NCBI RefSeq assembly: GCF_052072235.1
Contig: NZ_CM125436.1
Location: 676,001 to 740,000 of the forward strand
Length of the DNA stretch: 64,000 bases
Direction: 5' to 3'
From: Brevibacillus_D fluminis_A
GTDB lineage: Bacteria > Bacillota > Bacilli > Brevibacillales > Brevibacillaceae
Every line of letters starts with the position of its first letter. Positions within the stretch are counted from its first letter, which is position 1. The position numbers were made by a program, and so were the translations under genes. A model generated the notes under the pieces. It had not been told where the DNA came from. It searched no databases and worked only from the letters and a program-made list of their open reading frames with translations. This document shows, one piece after another, positions 19,701 to 29,488 of this stretch.

Positions 19701-21552
19701 GTTGGCGCCTGACAAGGCTGTCACAGACAAGAATGGGCACGCGGTGATTACCTTGACGTCCCCGTTGCTTGAGGGGATTGATCCGCAGCTGATCCACGTG
19801 ACGGCCACAGCTACCGATGAAGAGAAGCATCTGTCGGCGACCGATCAAATCGCGATCCGCTTTTTGCCGGCTGAATTGACGGGGATTGTCGTTGATGAAA
19901 TCACGAAACAGCCGATCGCCGGCGCGCGTGTGCGCATCAGCGAAGATTTTGACCGAGATGGGGTCATCGATTTCGAAGCATCGGTGCAAACGGATGAGAA
20001 CGGCCTCTATCGAATCGCTGTACCGCGCGGCAACTATACGTATACGATCCTGATCTCGACAGAACGAAAAATCGGCAATGCAACCGTGTCGATTACCACT
20101 ACGCAATCGGCACAAATCGGGGGACTGGGCGGTGCCGGGGAGCAGTTCACGCCAACCAATAAAATTACCGGCCAGCTCCTCGTCTTGGACCGGACAACCA
20201 ATAAGCCGGTGAGACCTGACCAGTTAAAAACATCGACAGGCGATTCGCTTGCGTTGGAGGCTTCACTGCTCAATGATGACGGCGGGAGTGCGGCAATCAC
20301 GATTTCGCCGACAGGGCTGTTCGAGATTGCCAACCCGGAACGGAACAAACAATATGAAGTATTGCTTTCCTTCCGTTTGCCGAATGGCGAAATCCTGGCA
20401 GGGAACCGCGCGATTCTTTCTGTCAATGACGATGGCATGATGGCCGTCCACCTTGAACTGATCGACCCGTTCGGGGCCGTGACCGATGCAGACACTGGAA
20501 AAGTGATCAAGGGCGCAACGGTCAAGCTTCACTGGGCGGATACAGCGTTGAACAAGCAAAAAGGCCGGGTTCCAGGAGAGCTTGTGTCCTTGCCAGCTCT
20601 CGACAAGTTCCCGCCGGAATCCAACGCCAACCCGCAGTCGACGGACAGCGGCGGCCGCTATGCATGGATGGTCTACGGAGAAGGCGACTATTATCTGACT
20701 GCTGAGAAATCAGGCTACCAGACGTATGACAGCAGAGAGGAAGGCAGAAACGTCGCCGCCAAGCCGGGTGAAAGCAGCTATGTGAAAAACGGGATCATTC
20801 ATGTAGGGCAAACCATTGTGGAGTATGATTTTTCAATGGAAAAAGAAGCGGAGCAGGGCAGCTCCGGCAGTAAACGCGGAAAAGAAGATCATACGGAATT
20901 CGCGAACACGGTTGAAGGTGACCACTATCATTACATCATGGGGTATCCAGACGGAACGTTTAAACCGGAACGAACGGTGACGAGAGCGGAAATGGCGGCG
21001 ATGCTCGCCCGCCTGACACAGCAGACGAAGCCGTCCTTCGATGAAGTGTCCTACCATGACGTTGCCCCAACTCATTGGGCATACGCCTATATCGAGCTGA
21101 TGAAAAAAGAATCGCTCATGACGGGTTATGCGGATGGGAACTTTTATCCGAATCAGCCGATGACGCGCGCGGAGATGGCGGTTGTGCTGACGCGGTTCAT
21201 GAAGCTGAAGGTGGGGCATGACGCATCTGCGAAATATGCGGACAGTGCGAACCATTGGGCGAAGGATGAAATCGAGATCGTTACGCGCGAAAAGTATATG
21301 ATCGGTTATCCGGACAACAGCTTTGGGCCGGACCATCCGATCACCCGCGCCGAGACGGTGACGACGATCAACCGGATGATGGGCTTCGGCCCGCTCACCG
21401 GCTTGCCTGCTCCGAAATGGCCGGACGTATCGATCTCCCACTGGGCCTATAACCAGATCGAGGAAGCATCGAGAAGCCATCGTTTTCGTAAAGAAAATGG
21501 GACTGATTCAGTGGAGATTTGGAAAGAAGACATTGATGAGGGAACATGGTAG
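16783..21552 (+). pseudogene. SLH surface protein, 3' part (SdrD_B, eight cadherin-like repeats, three to four SLH motifs)
   Basis: Continuation of the split gene, with no ribosome binding site for an independent start. Order: an SdrD_B-type module ('GQVFQDTNRNGMKDSGEPGISGVGIEI', about 17020-17290); eight tandem-95/cadherin-like repeats of about 93 residues (17308-19530), each with 'ASDADxDxLTYSV' and 'GSWTYTPN'; an invasin-like Ig module with 'LTAAPKDILGDGVTTSQLTA' (about 19560-19850); carboxypeptidase-regulatory-like modules ('ELTGIVVDEITKQPIAGARV'); and SLH motifs from about 20910 to 21470 ('HWAYAYIELMKKESLMTGY', 'HWAKDEIEIVTREKYMIGY'). SLH domains bind pyruvylated secondary wall polymer. 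Without the IS this would be a long S-layer-associated stalk or adhesin. Confidence 0.88.
17308..19260 (+). repeat. Seven 279-bp tandem repeats encoding cadherin-like domains
   Basis: Unit period is 279 bp (for example matching starts at 17593 and 17872). Units 2-6 are nearly identical at DNA level, including third codon positions, which implies recent expansion or gene conversion. An eighth, divergent unit follows to about 19530. Confidence 0.9.
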
Positions 21553-21563
21553 TTTTGTGTTTG

Positions 21564-21598
21564 GCCCGTCATCCTCGGTAGAGGGTGCGGGCTTTTTT
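21564..21598 (+). terminator. Rho-independent terminator
   Basis: Stem GCCCG...CGGGC (21564-21568 with 21588-21592) with an inner CCTC/GAGG stem, then T6. It ends the split SLH gene. Confidence 0.85.
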
Positions 21599-21906
21599 GT
21601 TTTGCGTTGAAGGGAAATAGAGTGTTTGTGCATATGTTCTACATGCATGTTCAGAAAATGTTTAGCGTGAATCGATATACTGCTTGGGGAAAGGGGGATT
21701 TTTGTAAAAGAATGGCGAAATTTCACGAAATCAACGGTGACCTAGCATGGCACCATTAGACAAAAAACCGATTTTAGTAGAATTTTGTCCTTCTTGCGAT
21801 ATTCAAATTGTTTGTGGGAATCGTTATCGGAATGTTGGAAATCTTATTTTTTTGTATTCGTGAAAAAGGAAACCGTTTTAATGGGGGTTTTTAAGGGGGA
21901 GATAGG
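21599..21906 (+). other. Intergenic leader of the second SLH gene
   Basis: No gene is seen. It contains promoter copy B (21648-21681) and an AT-rich leader of about 220 bases before the GTG start, with AAGGGGGAGA as the ribosome binding site (about 21892-21901). Confidence 0.5.
21648..21681 (+). promoter_or_regulatory. Phased TGTTCAGA-repeat promoter, copy B
   Basis: TGTTCA at 21648, partner TGTTTA at 21659, -10 TATACT at 21676-21681. The spacing of 28 bp is the same as in copies A, C and D. It precedes the 2431-residue SLH protein. Confidence 0.72.
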
Positions 21907-24900
21907 GTGTTGCATCGTAAAGGGAAAGCAATGGTTGCAGTTTTGCTTGTGTTTGCGCTGGTGATGGGGCTTATGCCGGCGGCGTGGGCCGATCCTGCGG
22001 CTGTGGTTCTGCTGTCGGCAACCGCAGATGGCACGTCGGGCACGACAACCTCGACCAAGATTGATCTGACGTTTGATGCGGATATCACAGGTTTGACGGA
22101 TGACGATATTGCGATCGCTGACGTAACGGGAGCGGTTGTAAAAGGGGTGTTGAGCGGTTCGGGCAAAAACTGGAGCATCGCGCTTGATTCTGTCGCGACA
22201 GAGGGAGACGTTGATGTGACCGTTTCCGCACCGGGCGGCTACACAATCATCGGTTCCCCAGTGACAGTCGCGGTGTACAAGGCACACGAGGCGGAAATAC
22301 CGATGGATGTAGCCAGCGTGAAGGTGACAGCTTTTGATACCAATCCGGTGCCGAGCCCATCCGCAATCGAAATCACGATGGATGACATTGGCCTGGACGA
22401 GAGCGCGTTTACCATCGCTGATGAGACGGCGCCTGGATCGACTGTTACCGTAGACAGCGTGTCGTATGACAACGGGGCATATACGCTATCGGTTCGCGGC
22501 ATGGATTTTTATCACGATTATTCTTTGATGATCGAGAAGACCGGGTATACGACCTATACCAATGACAGCTTTTTTGGGGCGCTTGCATCAGGTGGTGATC
22601 TTGATTTGGCCAATGAGCCGAATCTGTTCCCCACGTTTGACAGAGATTTAACAGGCTCAGGTATCGTTACCATCGAGAACAGCACCTATGCTGAAAATGC
22701 CACGCTATACGCTGGTACCACATATGAAGCGATCGATACGAATAATGGCCATCCGGATAACGGGACGGTCACCCGGCTCATCGGCTTGTTTGTAAAAGCC
22801 CCATCGGGGGCCAAAGCGGTCAAAACGTTGCGAACAAACGGTCAAATGGTTCAGGTGGGTGAAGATTCGCTGATTGACAGCAATCCCAACTTCCAGGAGA
22901 CGGTCGCTTCTGGAAAAGCGGCCAACGACAATGATTACTGGAAGACGATTTACGCCGTGCCTGTATACAGTCAGATCGCATCGGAGCAAAAGAGCGACGG
23001 CTCCCGCATTTTGGTTGATCCTGCAGACCGGTATCGGCTGATCGAATGGTATGACAATGATGCATGCAGCGGGAACCCGATCAAGGTGACCCGGCTCGCT
23101 GTAAAGGTGGAGTACACGGGTAGCATCACAACAGAGGGGGGAGCAGGGCTTGCCAGCATCAAAGGCAAAACGGTGACGGCAGGAGCCGAGGCGGGAACCA
23201 GTGCGGACCCCAAGAAGGCGGCCATTCAAGTGCCTTATGCCATAACGGAAATTGCGGGCGTCGATATGGTGCCGAGCGACCCGACCGCTGCGGTTGCGTT
23301 TTATGGAACCGATAGCAGCTTTACTGTGGAAGAGTCGGCAAGCATCCTTTTGCCGGAGAACGGAAGCGTTGATTTGTTCATCAAAGTGTCGCCTGCAACC
23401 GGCGCGCCTTTGCACTATAAAGTCACCGTGAGCCGTGCTGTTTCTGCTGTGATTGCCGCACATCTGAACCACAACGGCGTGACAACCGATTATGCGACGA
23501 TTCAGGCTGCGATTGATGCGGCGGTCGACGGAGATACCGTTACGGTGGAGGCAGGAACGTTCAGGGAGCAATTGACCATTACCAAAAACATCACGCTGCA
23601 AGGTGCCGGTGCTGCCCAAACAATCATCGAGTCCCCTGATGCCAATGATTTGGTGCAGAGCGGTGGTAGCTGGAAAAACCTGAAGAACCAGGATGTCTAT
23701 GCTGTGATCGGGGTCAAAACGACTGGTGCGGGCGAGGTTGTGATCAAGGATTTGACGGTAAACGGCCGTGATCAGGGACATATTGACGCCTATGATAGCA
23801 TTCCGGGTACGATCGATCTTTATGTTTTTGACGGCATCAGCATTTTCGACACATCAGCGACTGTGGATCATGTGAAAGTGACGGGCATTCGGGAGTTGGA
23901 CAGCAATCCGCTTCCGCCGGATTATTTGCCGGTGGACCAGCCATCAGGCTATAACCATAACAGCAGCATTTTTGCGGAGAGCAGGCTTGGGGCAGGGAAT
24001 CACAAAGTAACGGTAACGAACGCAACGGTTAGCAAGTTTCAAAAGTCCGCCATGCTGTTTTGGGGACCGACTCTTGAAGTCGATGTTCAGGACAATGTGA
24101 TTCAGGGCTACGGTCAAACGTTGTACAGCACGGGAAATGGTATCCAGATCGCTTCCTCTGACCGGACAGCAGCTGGCGGCGCGAACGGCGACCGTCGCGG
24201 TACGACCGGCCTGATCAAAAATAATCGGATCTTGGACATCGGGCTTGTGATTCCCGAACCTGGACAGCCAGGATCGTATCTGAACCTGGGGCTGTACGGG
24301 CCGACGGGAATTTTGCTGTATGAAGCCGGTGATGGTGTTCAAATTGAAGGCAATACCATTTCCGGGCCTGGCCTGTCTTTGCTACCATGGCACAGCAGCG
24401 ATCTCTCGAATGATGGCGGCTATTCGAACAACGGTATCGGCATCAATTACAGCAAAGACGTACTGGTCAAAAACAATACAGTCACGGGCATGGGCACCGC
24501 GATCTTGGAACAGGGCATCAAGACCGGCTCTGTATCGACAATCGACGGCAACATGCTGAGCGAAAACCAGATCGATATTTGGACGGATGCCACCGACGAC
24601 ATCATCAATCTGACAAACGGTGCAGAGACGATCGGATACAGGCAGACCGGAAATGGGGTCGACACCATCACCGGTTTTGGGGTCGGCGATCGAATCAATG
24701 TGATCGGCTTTGTGAACGGATCGGTTAATGGTCAGATCGGCACGTCCCCTGTTTATGTGACAGATACGACTGGCAATCAAGTAATCAATGGCTATACCGA
24801 CAGCCATCCGGTCGTAGACTTTACCGGCGGGACCGTGACGAGCGGAGACGGGGTAACGGTAGCCGCGCGTTCTGTTGAAGTGTCGGTAACAGGAAACGAG

Positions 24901-27900
24901 ACGACCTTGTTTATCGACACCGAGGATGACGAGGATGCCCCGGAGCTTACAGTCAAGCTGGCAGGTATTTATACGCCAAACAACTTTGATCTGAACGGCG
25001 GCTACATTGCATACGTGGCAGACAACACGACGCAAGCCTATACCATCAATGGCAATCCGTATCCTTGGCAGGACGCAACGCTTGCCAATGATGGCGATGT
25101 GTTGGCGATCACGACGGACGATTCTCCTTCGGGTCCAATTCGGATTCATGTGACGGCACCGGAACATGCGACAGTTACGATCAAGGGAAAGCTGGACAAA
25201 ACCTATGAGAAGGTATATGTCGAGGCGGACAACCCGATCACGCTAAAAATTGAAAATCTCAATATTGTGGCACCAGTCGGTGACAACTATCACGGCATCA
25301 ACTTCACCAAGGACAAAAGTGTGAAACCTGTTGTCCTGCACGTGACGGGAACCAACATGGTCAAAGGATTTGACGGGGTCCGTTCCACATCCAATCACCA
25401 GCTTACAATCAAGGGGACGGGGACGCTTGTCGCAGTAGGGCGAGAGGCTCTGTCCGCCGGGATGGCCAGCGGCAGCGGAATTCACCTGATATCCGATGCG
25501 ACCGGATTGACACAGCCGGGCGCAAAGCTGATTGTAGAGGGCAATGTAAAGGCGTTCGGCGGAGATTCGCGGACGGTTTCAGCCGGTAGCGGGATTTTGC
25601 TGGATTGGGGAAACATGCAGGTAAAGAGCGGTGTGGTGGAAGTGATCGGAGGTAAAACGACCGGTGACAGAACCGGGCTGCCTTTTTCTCCCGCGATTGT
25701 GACGGAACGCGGTGGGTACGGAATCAATCTGCGGGGGTGGGGCTACCCGCAACCGGCCGGCGTGTTGACGATCGACGGCGGGCATGTAACCGCCACTGGC
25801 GGCGATGCGCTTGCAGACAATCCCAACGGTTATGCATTTGAAGGTGGCAGAGGGATTTTGGCGGATACAAGCATTGCGGTCAATGGCGGTACGGTCACGG
25901 CGCAGGGCGGTACAAGCGTCAATGCGAAAGGGGGAGACGGCATCTTTTCACCTGCCCTCGATGTGAGCGGAGCGAGTGCATCGATCATGGCGAGAGGTGG
26001 CGCCAGCGCTGAAGATGGAGGCATTGGCCTTTTTATTACCAATGATCTCAACGTGACCGGCGCTTCTGTGACTGCGAGCGGCGGGAACGGAAAAGCGAAC
26101 GCGCACGGCATTTACTCACCGAGCGGCAGCCTTTCGTTCAAGGATGGTGCCTCGGTAACGGCAGCAGGAGGCAAGGGCACATCCGGTGGCGGTATTGCGA
26201 TTTTTAACGGACAGGCTGTCACGATAAAAGATGCGCTTGTCCAGGCGACCGGCGGTGAAGGGATGAGCGCTGGAGCCGCAGGCGGTTCTGCGATTTACTC
26301 GAACGGAAACGGGATTCAGATCAGTGGGGGTACGGTGCTTGCAACAGGAGGCAACGGGCAAACCAATGGAGCGCACGGGATATTCACGTATGAAGGGGAC
26401 ATTACGATCAAGGAAGGCGCAAATGTCACTTCGCTTGGCGGAAACGGCAAAACGGGCGTAGGCGGTGTCGGCTTGCGTGCGTTCGGTTCTGGCAGCGGAA
26501 AAACAGTTGCGATCGAAAACAGCGCAGGAAACGTCTATATTCGCGGCGGCCAGGGAGCAGCTGTGCAAAGAGCTTCCATTTTGGCCAAGGACGTCCTGAT
26601 CGCTACTGGAAATGTTGGGCAAATCCTGATGGAGGGGACAGGAAACCCCCGTTCAATCCGGAATAAATCCGGCGGCGATGATCTCTATAAGATAACGGCG
26701 ATCACCGATCCGGCAGCGACTACCGTCATCAAGGCACAGGTGGCAGGGCGATTGGGTGGAAGCTATACCTATAACGCTCCGACCAAAGCTGACGGGAAAG
26801 CGTATTTGTGGCTGCCCGAAGGCGATCAGACCATCTCGGCCAGCGGTTATCGGAGTCAAAGCAAGGCGGTCACCCTGGATGATGCAGCTTCAGTCATTTT
26901 GCCGTTGGAGCTTGTGTTGAGCGATGATGCCGCGTTAACCAGCGTGGCGGGCCAGACGGATCAGTCGCCTGCTGGCGGCAATGGCAGCACGGCAAATACG
27001 GCGATCACATGGTCGGTAAACGTGGCGAACAGCAAAGCGGAGCTTGGACGTAGCGACATTGCGGTAGCTGCCGAGGCGACGTACAAGCTGTACAGCGACA
27101 GCGGCTTTGTCTCCGAAATCACCGGCGGCGCGACCATTCCATTGATAGCGGGCGGAGCAACCGTTGCTTATATCAAAGTAACGGCACAGGATGGGACGAC
27201 GGTGAAGCATTACGCGGTGACGATCAAGCGCGCAGCATCAGTGAGCAACGATGCGAGTCTGACCAGCGTGGCGGGCCAGACGGATCGGACGCCTGCTGGC
27301 GGCAATGGCAGCACGGCAAATACGGCGATCACATGGTCGGTAAACGTAGCGAACAGCAAAGCGGAGCTTGGACGTGGCGACATCGAGGTAGCTGCCGAGG
27401 CGACGTACAAGCTGTACAGCGACAGCGGTTTTGCCTCCGAAATCACCGGCGGAGCGACCATTCCATTGAAAGCCGGTGGAGCAACCGTTGCCTATATCAA
27501 AGTAACGGCGCAGGATGGAACGACGGTGAAGCATTACGCGGTGACGATCAAGCGTGCAGCGTCAGTGAGCAACGATGCGAGCCTGACCAGCGTGGCGGGC
27601 CAGACGGATCGGGCGCCTGCTGGCGGCAATGGCAGCACGGCAAATACGGCGATCACATGGTCGGTAAACGTGGCGAACAGCAAAGCGGAGCTTGGACGTG
27701 GCGACATTGCGGTAGCTGCCGAGGCGACATACAAGCTGTACAGCGACAGCGGCTTTGCCTCCGAAATCACCGGCGGAGCGACCATTCCATTGAAAGCCGG
27801 TGGAGCAACCGTTGCCTATATCAAAGTAACGGCGCAGGATGGGACGACGGTGAAGCATTACGCGGTGACGATCAAGCGTGCAGCATCATCGGGCGGATCG

Positions 27901-29202
27901 TCCGGCGGCTCCGGCCACGGTGGTTCAGGGGCATCGTCGGGTTCTGGAACGAGCAAGGGGATCGATGTTTATGTCAATGGGAAGGCGGAAAGCGCCGGAA
28001 CGGCAACGGTTGTGACTGTTGACGGCCGCTTGGTCACCACGATTAGCGTCGATCAACAAAAATTGGAGGCGAGGCTTGCTGCCGAAGGAAGGAATGCAGT
28101 CGTCACCATATTGTTGAACGATAAATCGGACGTCGTGATCGGAGAACTGAACGGTGAAATGATTCAGAAGATGGATCAGCAAAACGCTACGCTGGAACTC
28201 CGAACCGCATTTGCCGCTTATAAAATACCGTCTGCGCAGCTGGATATCCGCAGCCTTGCATCCAAGCTTGGTCAAGGGATCGTACTGAAGGACATGATCA
28301 TTCGAATCGAAATCGCCCGCGCAGATGCGGCAGCTGCCAAAGTGGCAGCGAAGGCAGCGGAGGCAGGTGGTTTCAGCATCATCGGTTCTTCCATTTCGTT
28401 TACGGTAACTGGCATATATCAAGGCAAATCGGTTGAGATAACGGATTTCACTGCGTATGTCGAACGGAGCATCGCTTTGCCTGACGACATTGACCCGAAC
28501 AAAATCACTACAGCCATCGTGACGGAAGCGGACAAAACCGTGCGGCATGTACCGACCAAAATAACGAAGATGGATGATCGGTACTATGCTGTCATCAATA
28601 GTTTGACAAACAGCACGTATTCCTTGATCAGCCACCCGTGGGAGTTTGCCGATGTAACCAGTCATTGGGGCAAAGAGTCGATCAATGACATGGGAGCGCG
28701 GCTGGTTGCAGATGGGGTCGGTAACGGGATGTTTGCGCCGGATCGCGCCATCACGCGCGCGGAATTTGCTTCCATCATGGTCAAGGCGCTGGGGCTTCGC
28801 GTGCAAAAGACAGGCGACCAGACATTTCGAGACGTTGCCCCGGACAAATGGTACACTGGTGCAATTCAGACTGCCTATGCGTACCGCTTGATTGAAGGAT
28901 ACGAGGACGGAACCTTCCGACCGATGAACAAAATCACGCGACAGGAAGCCATGACAATTATCGCCAAAGCGATGCGGATCACAGGGCTTGCAGACAGCGT
29001 GCCTGCAACCGGACAGCCGCTTGCGGCATTCAAGGATCATGCGGATATTGCAGCGTGGGCGTATGAAGGCATTGAAGCGAGCGTGGGAGCGGGAATCGTG
29101 CAGGGCAGAGGCGGAGAACGGCTGGAACCAACGGCCTCTATTACACGTGCGGAAGTTGTCGCGATCGCAAGGGGCTTGCTGAAGAAGTCGGGGCTGATGT
29201 AA
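21907..29202 (+). CDS. Giant SLH surface protein with beta-helix and carbohydrate-binding beta-roll
   Basis: A 2431-residue exported protein. GTG start after AAGGGGGAGA; signal peptide to 'MPAAWA' (about 28). Modules: beta-sandwich domains (30-500); a right-handed beta-helix of pectate-lyase/NosD type ('YATIQAAIDAAVDGDTVTVE', about 520-900); a Gly/Ala-rich beta-roll like Cthe_2159-type carbohydrate-binding domains ('GTGTLVAVGREALSAG', about 1080-1600); three near-identical 108-residue cadherin-like beta-sandwich repeats (about 1672-1995); a Gly/Ser linker; an unassigned domain; and three SLH motifs (about 2245-2431: 'FADVTSHWGKESINDMGARL', 'FRDVAPDKWYTGAIQTAYAY', 'AAWAYEGIEASVGAGIVQG'). It probably coats the cell via secondary wall polymer and may bind or process glycans; catalytic activity is not demonstrable here. 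Confidence 0.87.
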   Translation: MLHRKGKAMVAVLLVFALVMGLMPAAWADPAAVVLLSATADGTSGTTTSTKIDLTFDADITGLTDDDIAIADVTGAVVKGVLSGSGKNWSIALDSVATEGDVDVTVSAPGGYTIIGSPVTVAVYKAHEAEIPMDVASVKVTAFDTNPVPSPSAIEITMDDIGLDESAFTIADETAPGSTVTVDSVSYDNGAYTLSVRGMDFYHDYSLMIEKTGYTTYTNDSFFGALASGGDLDLANEPNLFPTFDRDLTGSGIVTIENSTYAENATLYAGTTYEAIDTNNGHPDNGTVTRLIGLFVKAPSGAKAVKTLRTNGQMVQVGEDSLIDSNPNFQETVASGKAANDNDYWKTIYAVPVYSQIASEQKSDGSRILVDPADRYRLIEWYDNDACSGNPIKVTRLAVKVEYTGSITTEGGAGLASIKGKTVTAGAEAGTSADPKKAAIQVPYAITEIAGVDMVPSDPTAAVAFYGTDSSFTVEESASILLPENGSVDLFIKVSPATGAPLHYKVTVSRAVSAVIAAHLNHNGVTTDYATIQAAIDAAVDGDTVTVEAGTFREQLTITKNITLQGAGAAQTIIESPDANDLVQSGGSWKNLKNQDVYAVIGVKTTGAGEVVIKDLTVNGRDQGHIDAYDSIPGTIDLYVFDGISIFDTSATVDHVKVTGIRELDSNPLPPDYLPVDQPSGYNHNSSIFAESRLGAGNHKVTVTNATVSKFQKSAMLFWGPTLEVDVQDNVIQGYGQTLYSTGNGIQIASSDRTAAGGANGDRRGTTGLIKNNRILDIGLVIPEPGQPGSYLNLGLYGPTGILLYEAGDGVQIEGNTISGPGLSLLPWHSSDLSNDGGYSNNGIGINYSKDVLVKNNTVTGMGTAILEQGIKTGSVSTIDGNMLSENQIDIWTDATDDIINLTNGAETIGYRQTGNGVDTITGFGVGDRINVIGFVNGSVNGQIGTSPVYVTDTTGNQVINGYTDSHPVVDFTGGTVTSGDGVTVAARSVEVSVTGNETTLFIDTEDDEDAPELTVKLAGIYTPNNFDLNGGYIAYVADNTTQAYTINGNPYPWQDATLANDGDVLAITTDDSPSGPIRIHVTAPEHATVTIKGKLDKTYEKVYVEADNPITLKIENLNIVAPVGDNYHGINFTKDKSVKPVVLHVTGTNMVKGFDGVRSTSNHQLTIKGTGTLVAVGREALSAGMASGSGIHLISDATGLTQPGAKLIVEGNVKAFGGDSRTVSAGSGILLDWGNMQVKSGVVEVIGGKTTGDRTGLPFSPAIVTERGGYGINLRGWGYPQPAGVLTIDGGHVTATGGDALADNPNGYAFEGGRGILADTSIAVNGGTVTAQGGTSVNAKGGDGIFSPALDVSGASASIMARGGASAEDGGIGLFITNDLNVTGASVTASGGNGKANAHGIYSPSGSLSFKDGASVTAAGGKGTSGGGIAIFNGQAVTIKDALVQATGGEGMSAGAAGGSAIYSNGNGIQISGGTVLATGGNGQTNGAHGIFTYEGDITIKEGANVTSLGGNGKTGVGGVGLRAFGSGSGKTVAIENSAGNVYIRGGQGAAVQRASILAKDVLIATGNVGQILMEGTGNPRSIRNKSGGDDLYKITAITDPAATTVIKAQVAGRLGGSYTYNAPTKADGKAYLWLPEGDQTISASGYRSQSKAVTLDDAASVILPLELVLSDDAALTSVAGQTDQSPAGGNGSTANTAITWSVNVANSKAELGRSDIAVAAEATYKLYSDSGFVSEITGGATIPLIAGGATVAYIKVTAQDGTTVKHYAVTIKRAASVSNDASLTSVAGQTDRTPAGGNGSTANTAITWSVNVANSKAELGRGDIEVAAEATYKLYSDSGFASEITGGATIPLKAGGATVAYIKVTAQDGTTVKHYAVTIKRAASVSNDASLTSVAGQTDRAPAGGNGSTANTAITWSVNVANSKAELGRGDIAVAAEATYKLYSDSGFASEITGGATIPLKAGGATVAYIKVTAQDGTTVKHYAVTIKRAASSGGSSGGSGHGGSGASSGSGTSKGIDVYVNGKAESAGTATVVTVDGRLVTTISVDQQKLEARLAAEGRNAVVTILLNDKSDVVIGELNGEMIQKMDQQNATLELRTAFAAYKIPSAQLDIRSLASKLGQGIVLKDMIIRIEIARADAAAAKVAAKAAEAGGFSIIGSSISFTVTGIYQGKSVEITDFTAYVERSIALPDDIDPNKITTAIVTEADKTVRHVPTKITKMDDRYYAVINSLTNSTYSLISHPWEFADVTSHWGKESINDMGARLVADGVGNGMFAPDRAITRAEFASIMVKALGLRVQKTGDQTFRDVAPDKWYTGAIQTAYAYRLIEGYEDGTFRPMNKITRQEAMTIIAKAMRITGLADSVPATGQPLAAFKDHADIAAWAYEGIEASVGAGIVQGRGGERLEPTASITRAEVVAIARGLLKKSGLM
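26938..27888 (+). repeat. Three 324-bp tandem repeats in the second SLH gene
   Basis: Matching starts at 26938, 27262 and 27586 give an exact 324-bp period encoding 'LTSVAGQTDxxPAGGNGST' modules. The copies are nearly identical at DNA level. Confidence 0.9.
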
Positions 29203-29222
29203 CTGGTTCAAAAATTGGAAAA

Positions 29223-29268
29223 AGATTACGCTTTGAAGCGTTCAGCTTCAGGGCGTAGTCTTTTTTTC
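29223..29268 (+). terminator. Rho-independent terminator
   Basis: Stem AGATTACGC / GCGTAGTCT (one G-U pair; 29223-29231 with 29253-29261), then a T7 run. It lies just after the second SLH gene. Confidence 0.85.
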
Positions 29269-29488
29269 TGGCTAGCTGTTTTGCAGGTCGATTTCAGCAA
29301 CCGCGGATTCGCCGCCTCATTCTCGCAGTTTTTCCGCTAAACGTGGGAGAAGTTGGCAGCAGGAAATGCCTAGCCACCACGGTCTGTATCGTTGTATAAT
29401 TTTAACAATTGTCGATAGTAATGGAATGGAATATTGTGTAGCGATTCTGATCCTCCAGATTTTAGGAGTATATAGAAAAAGGAGCGTA

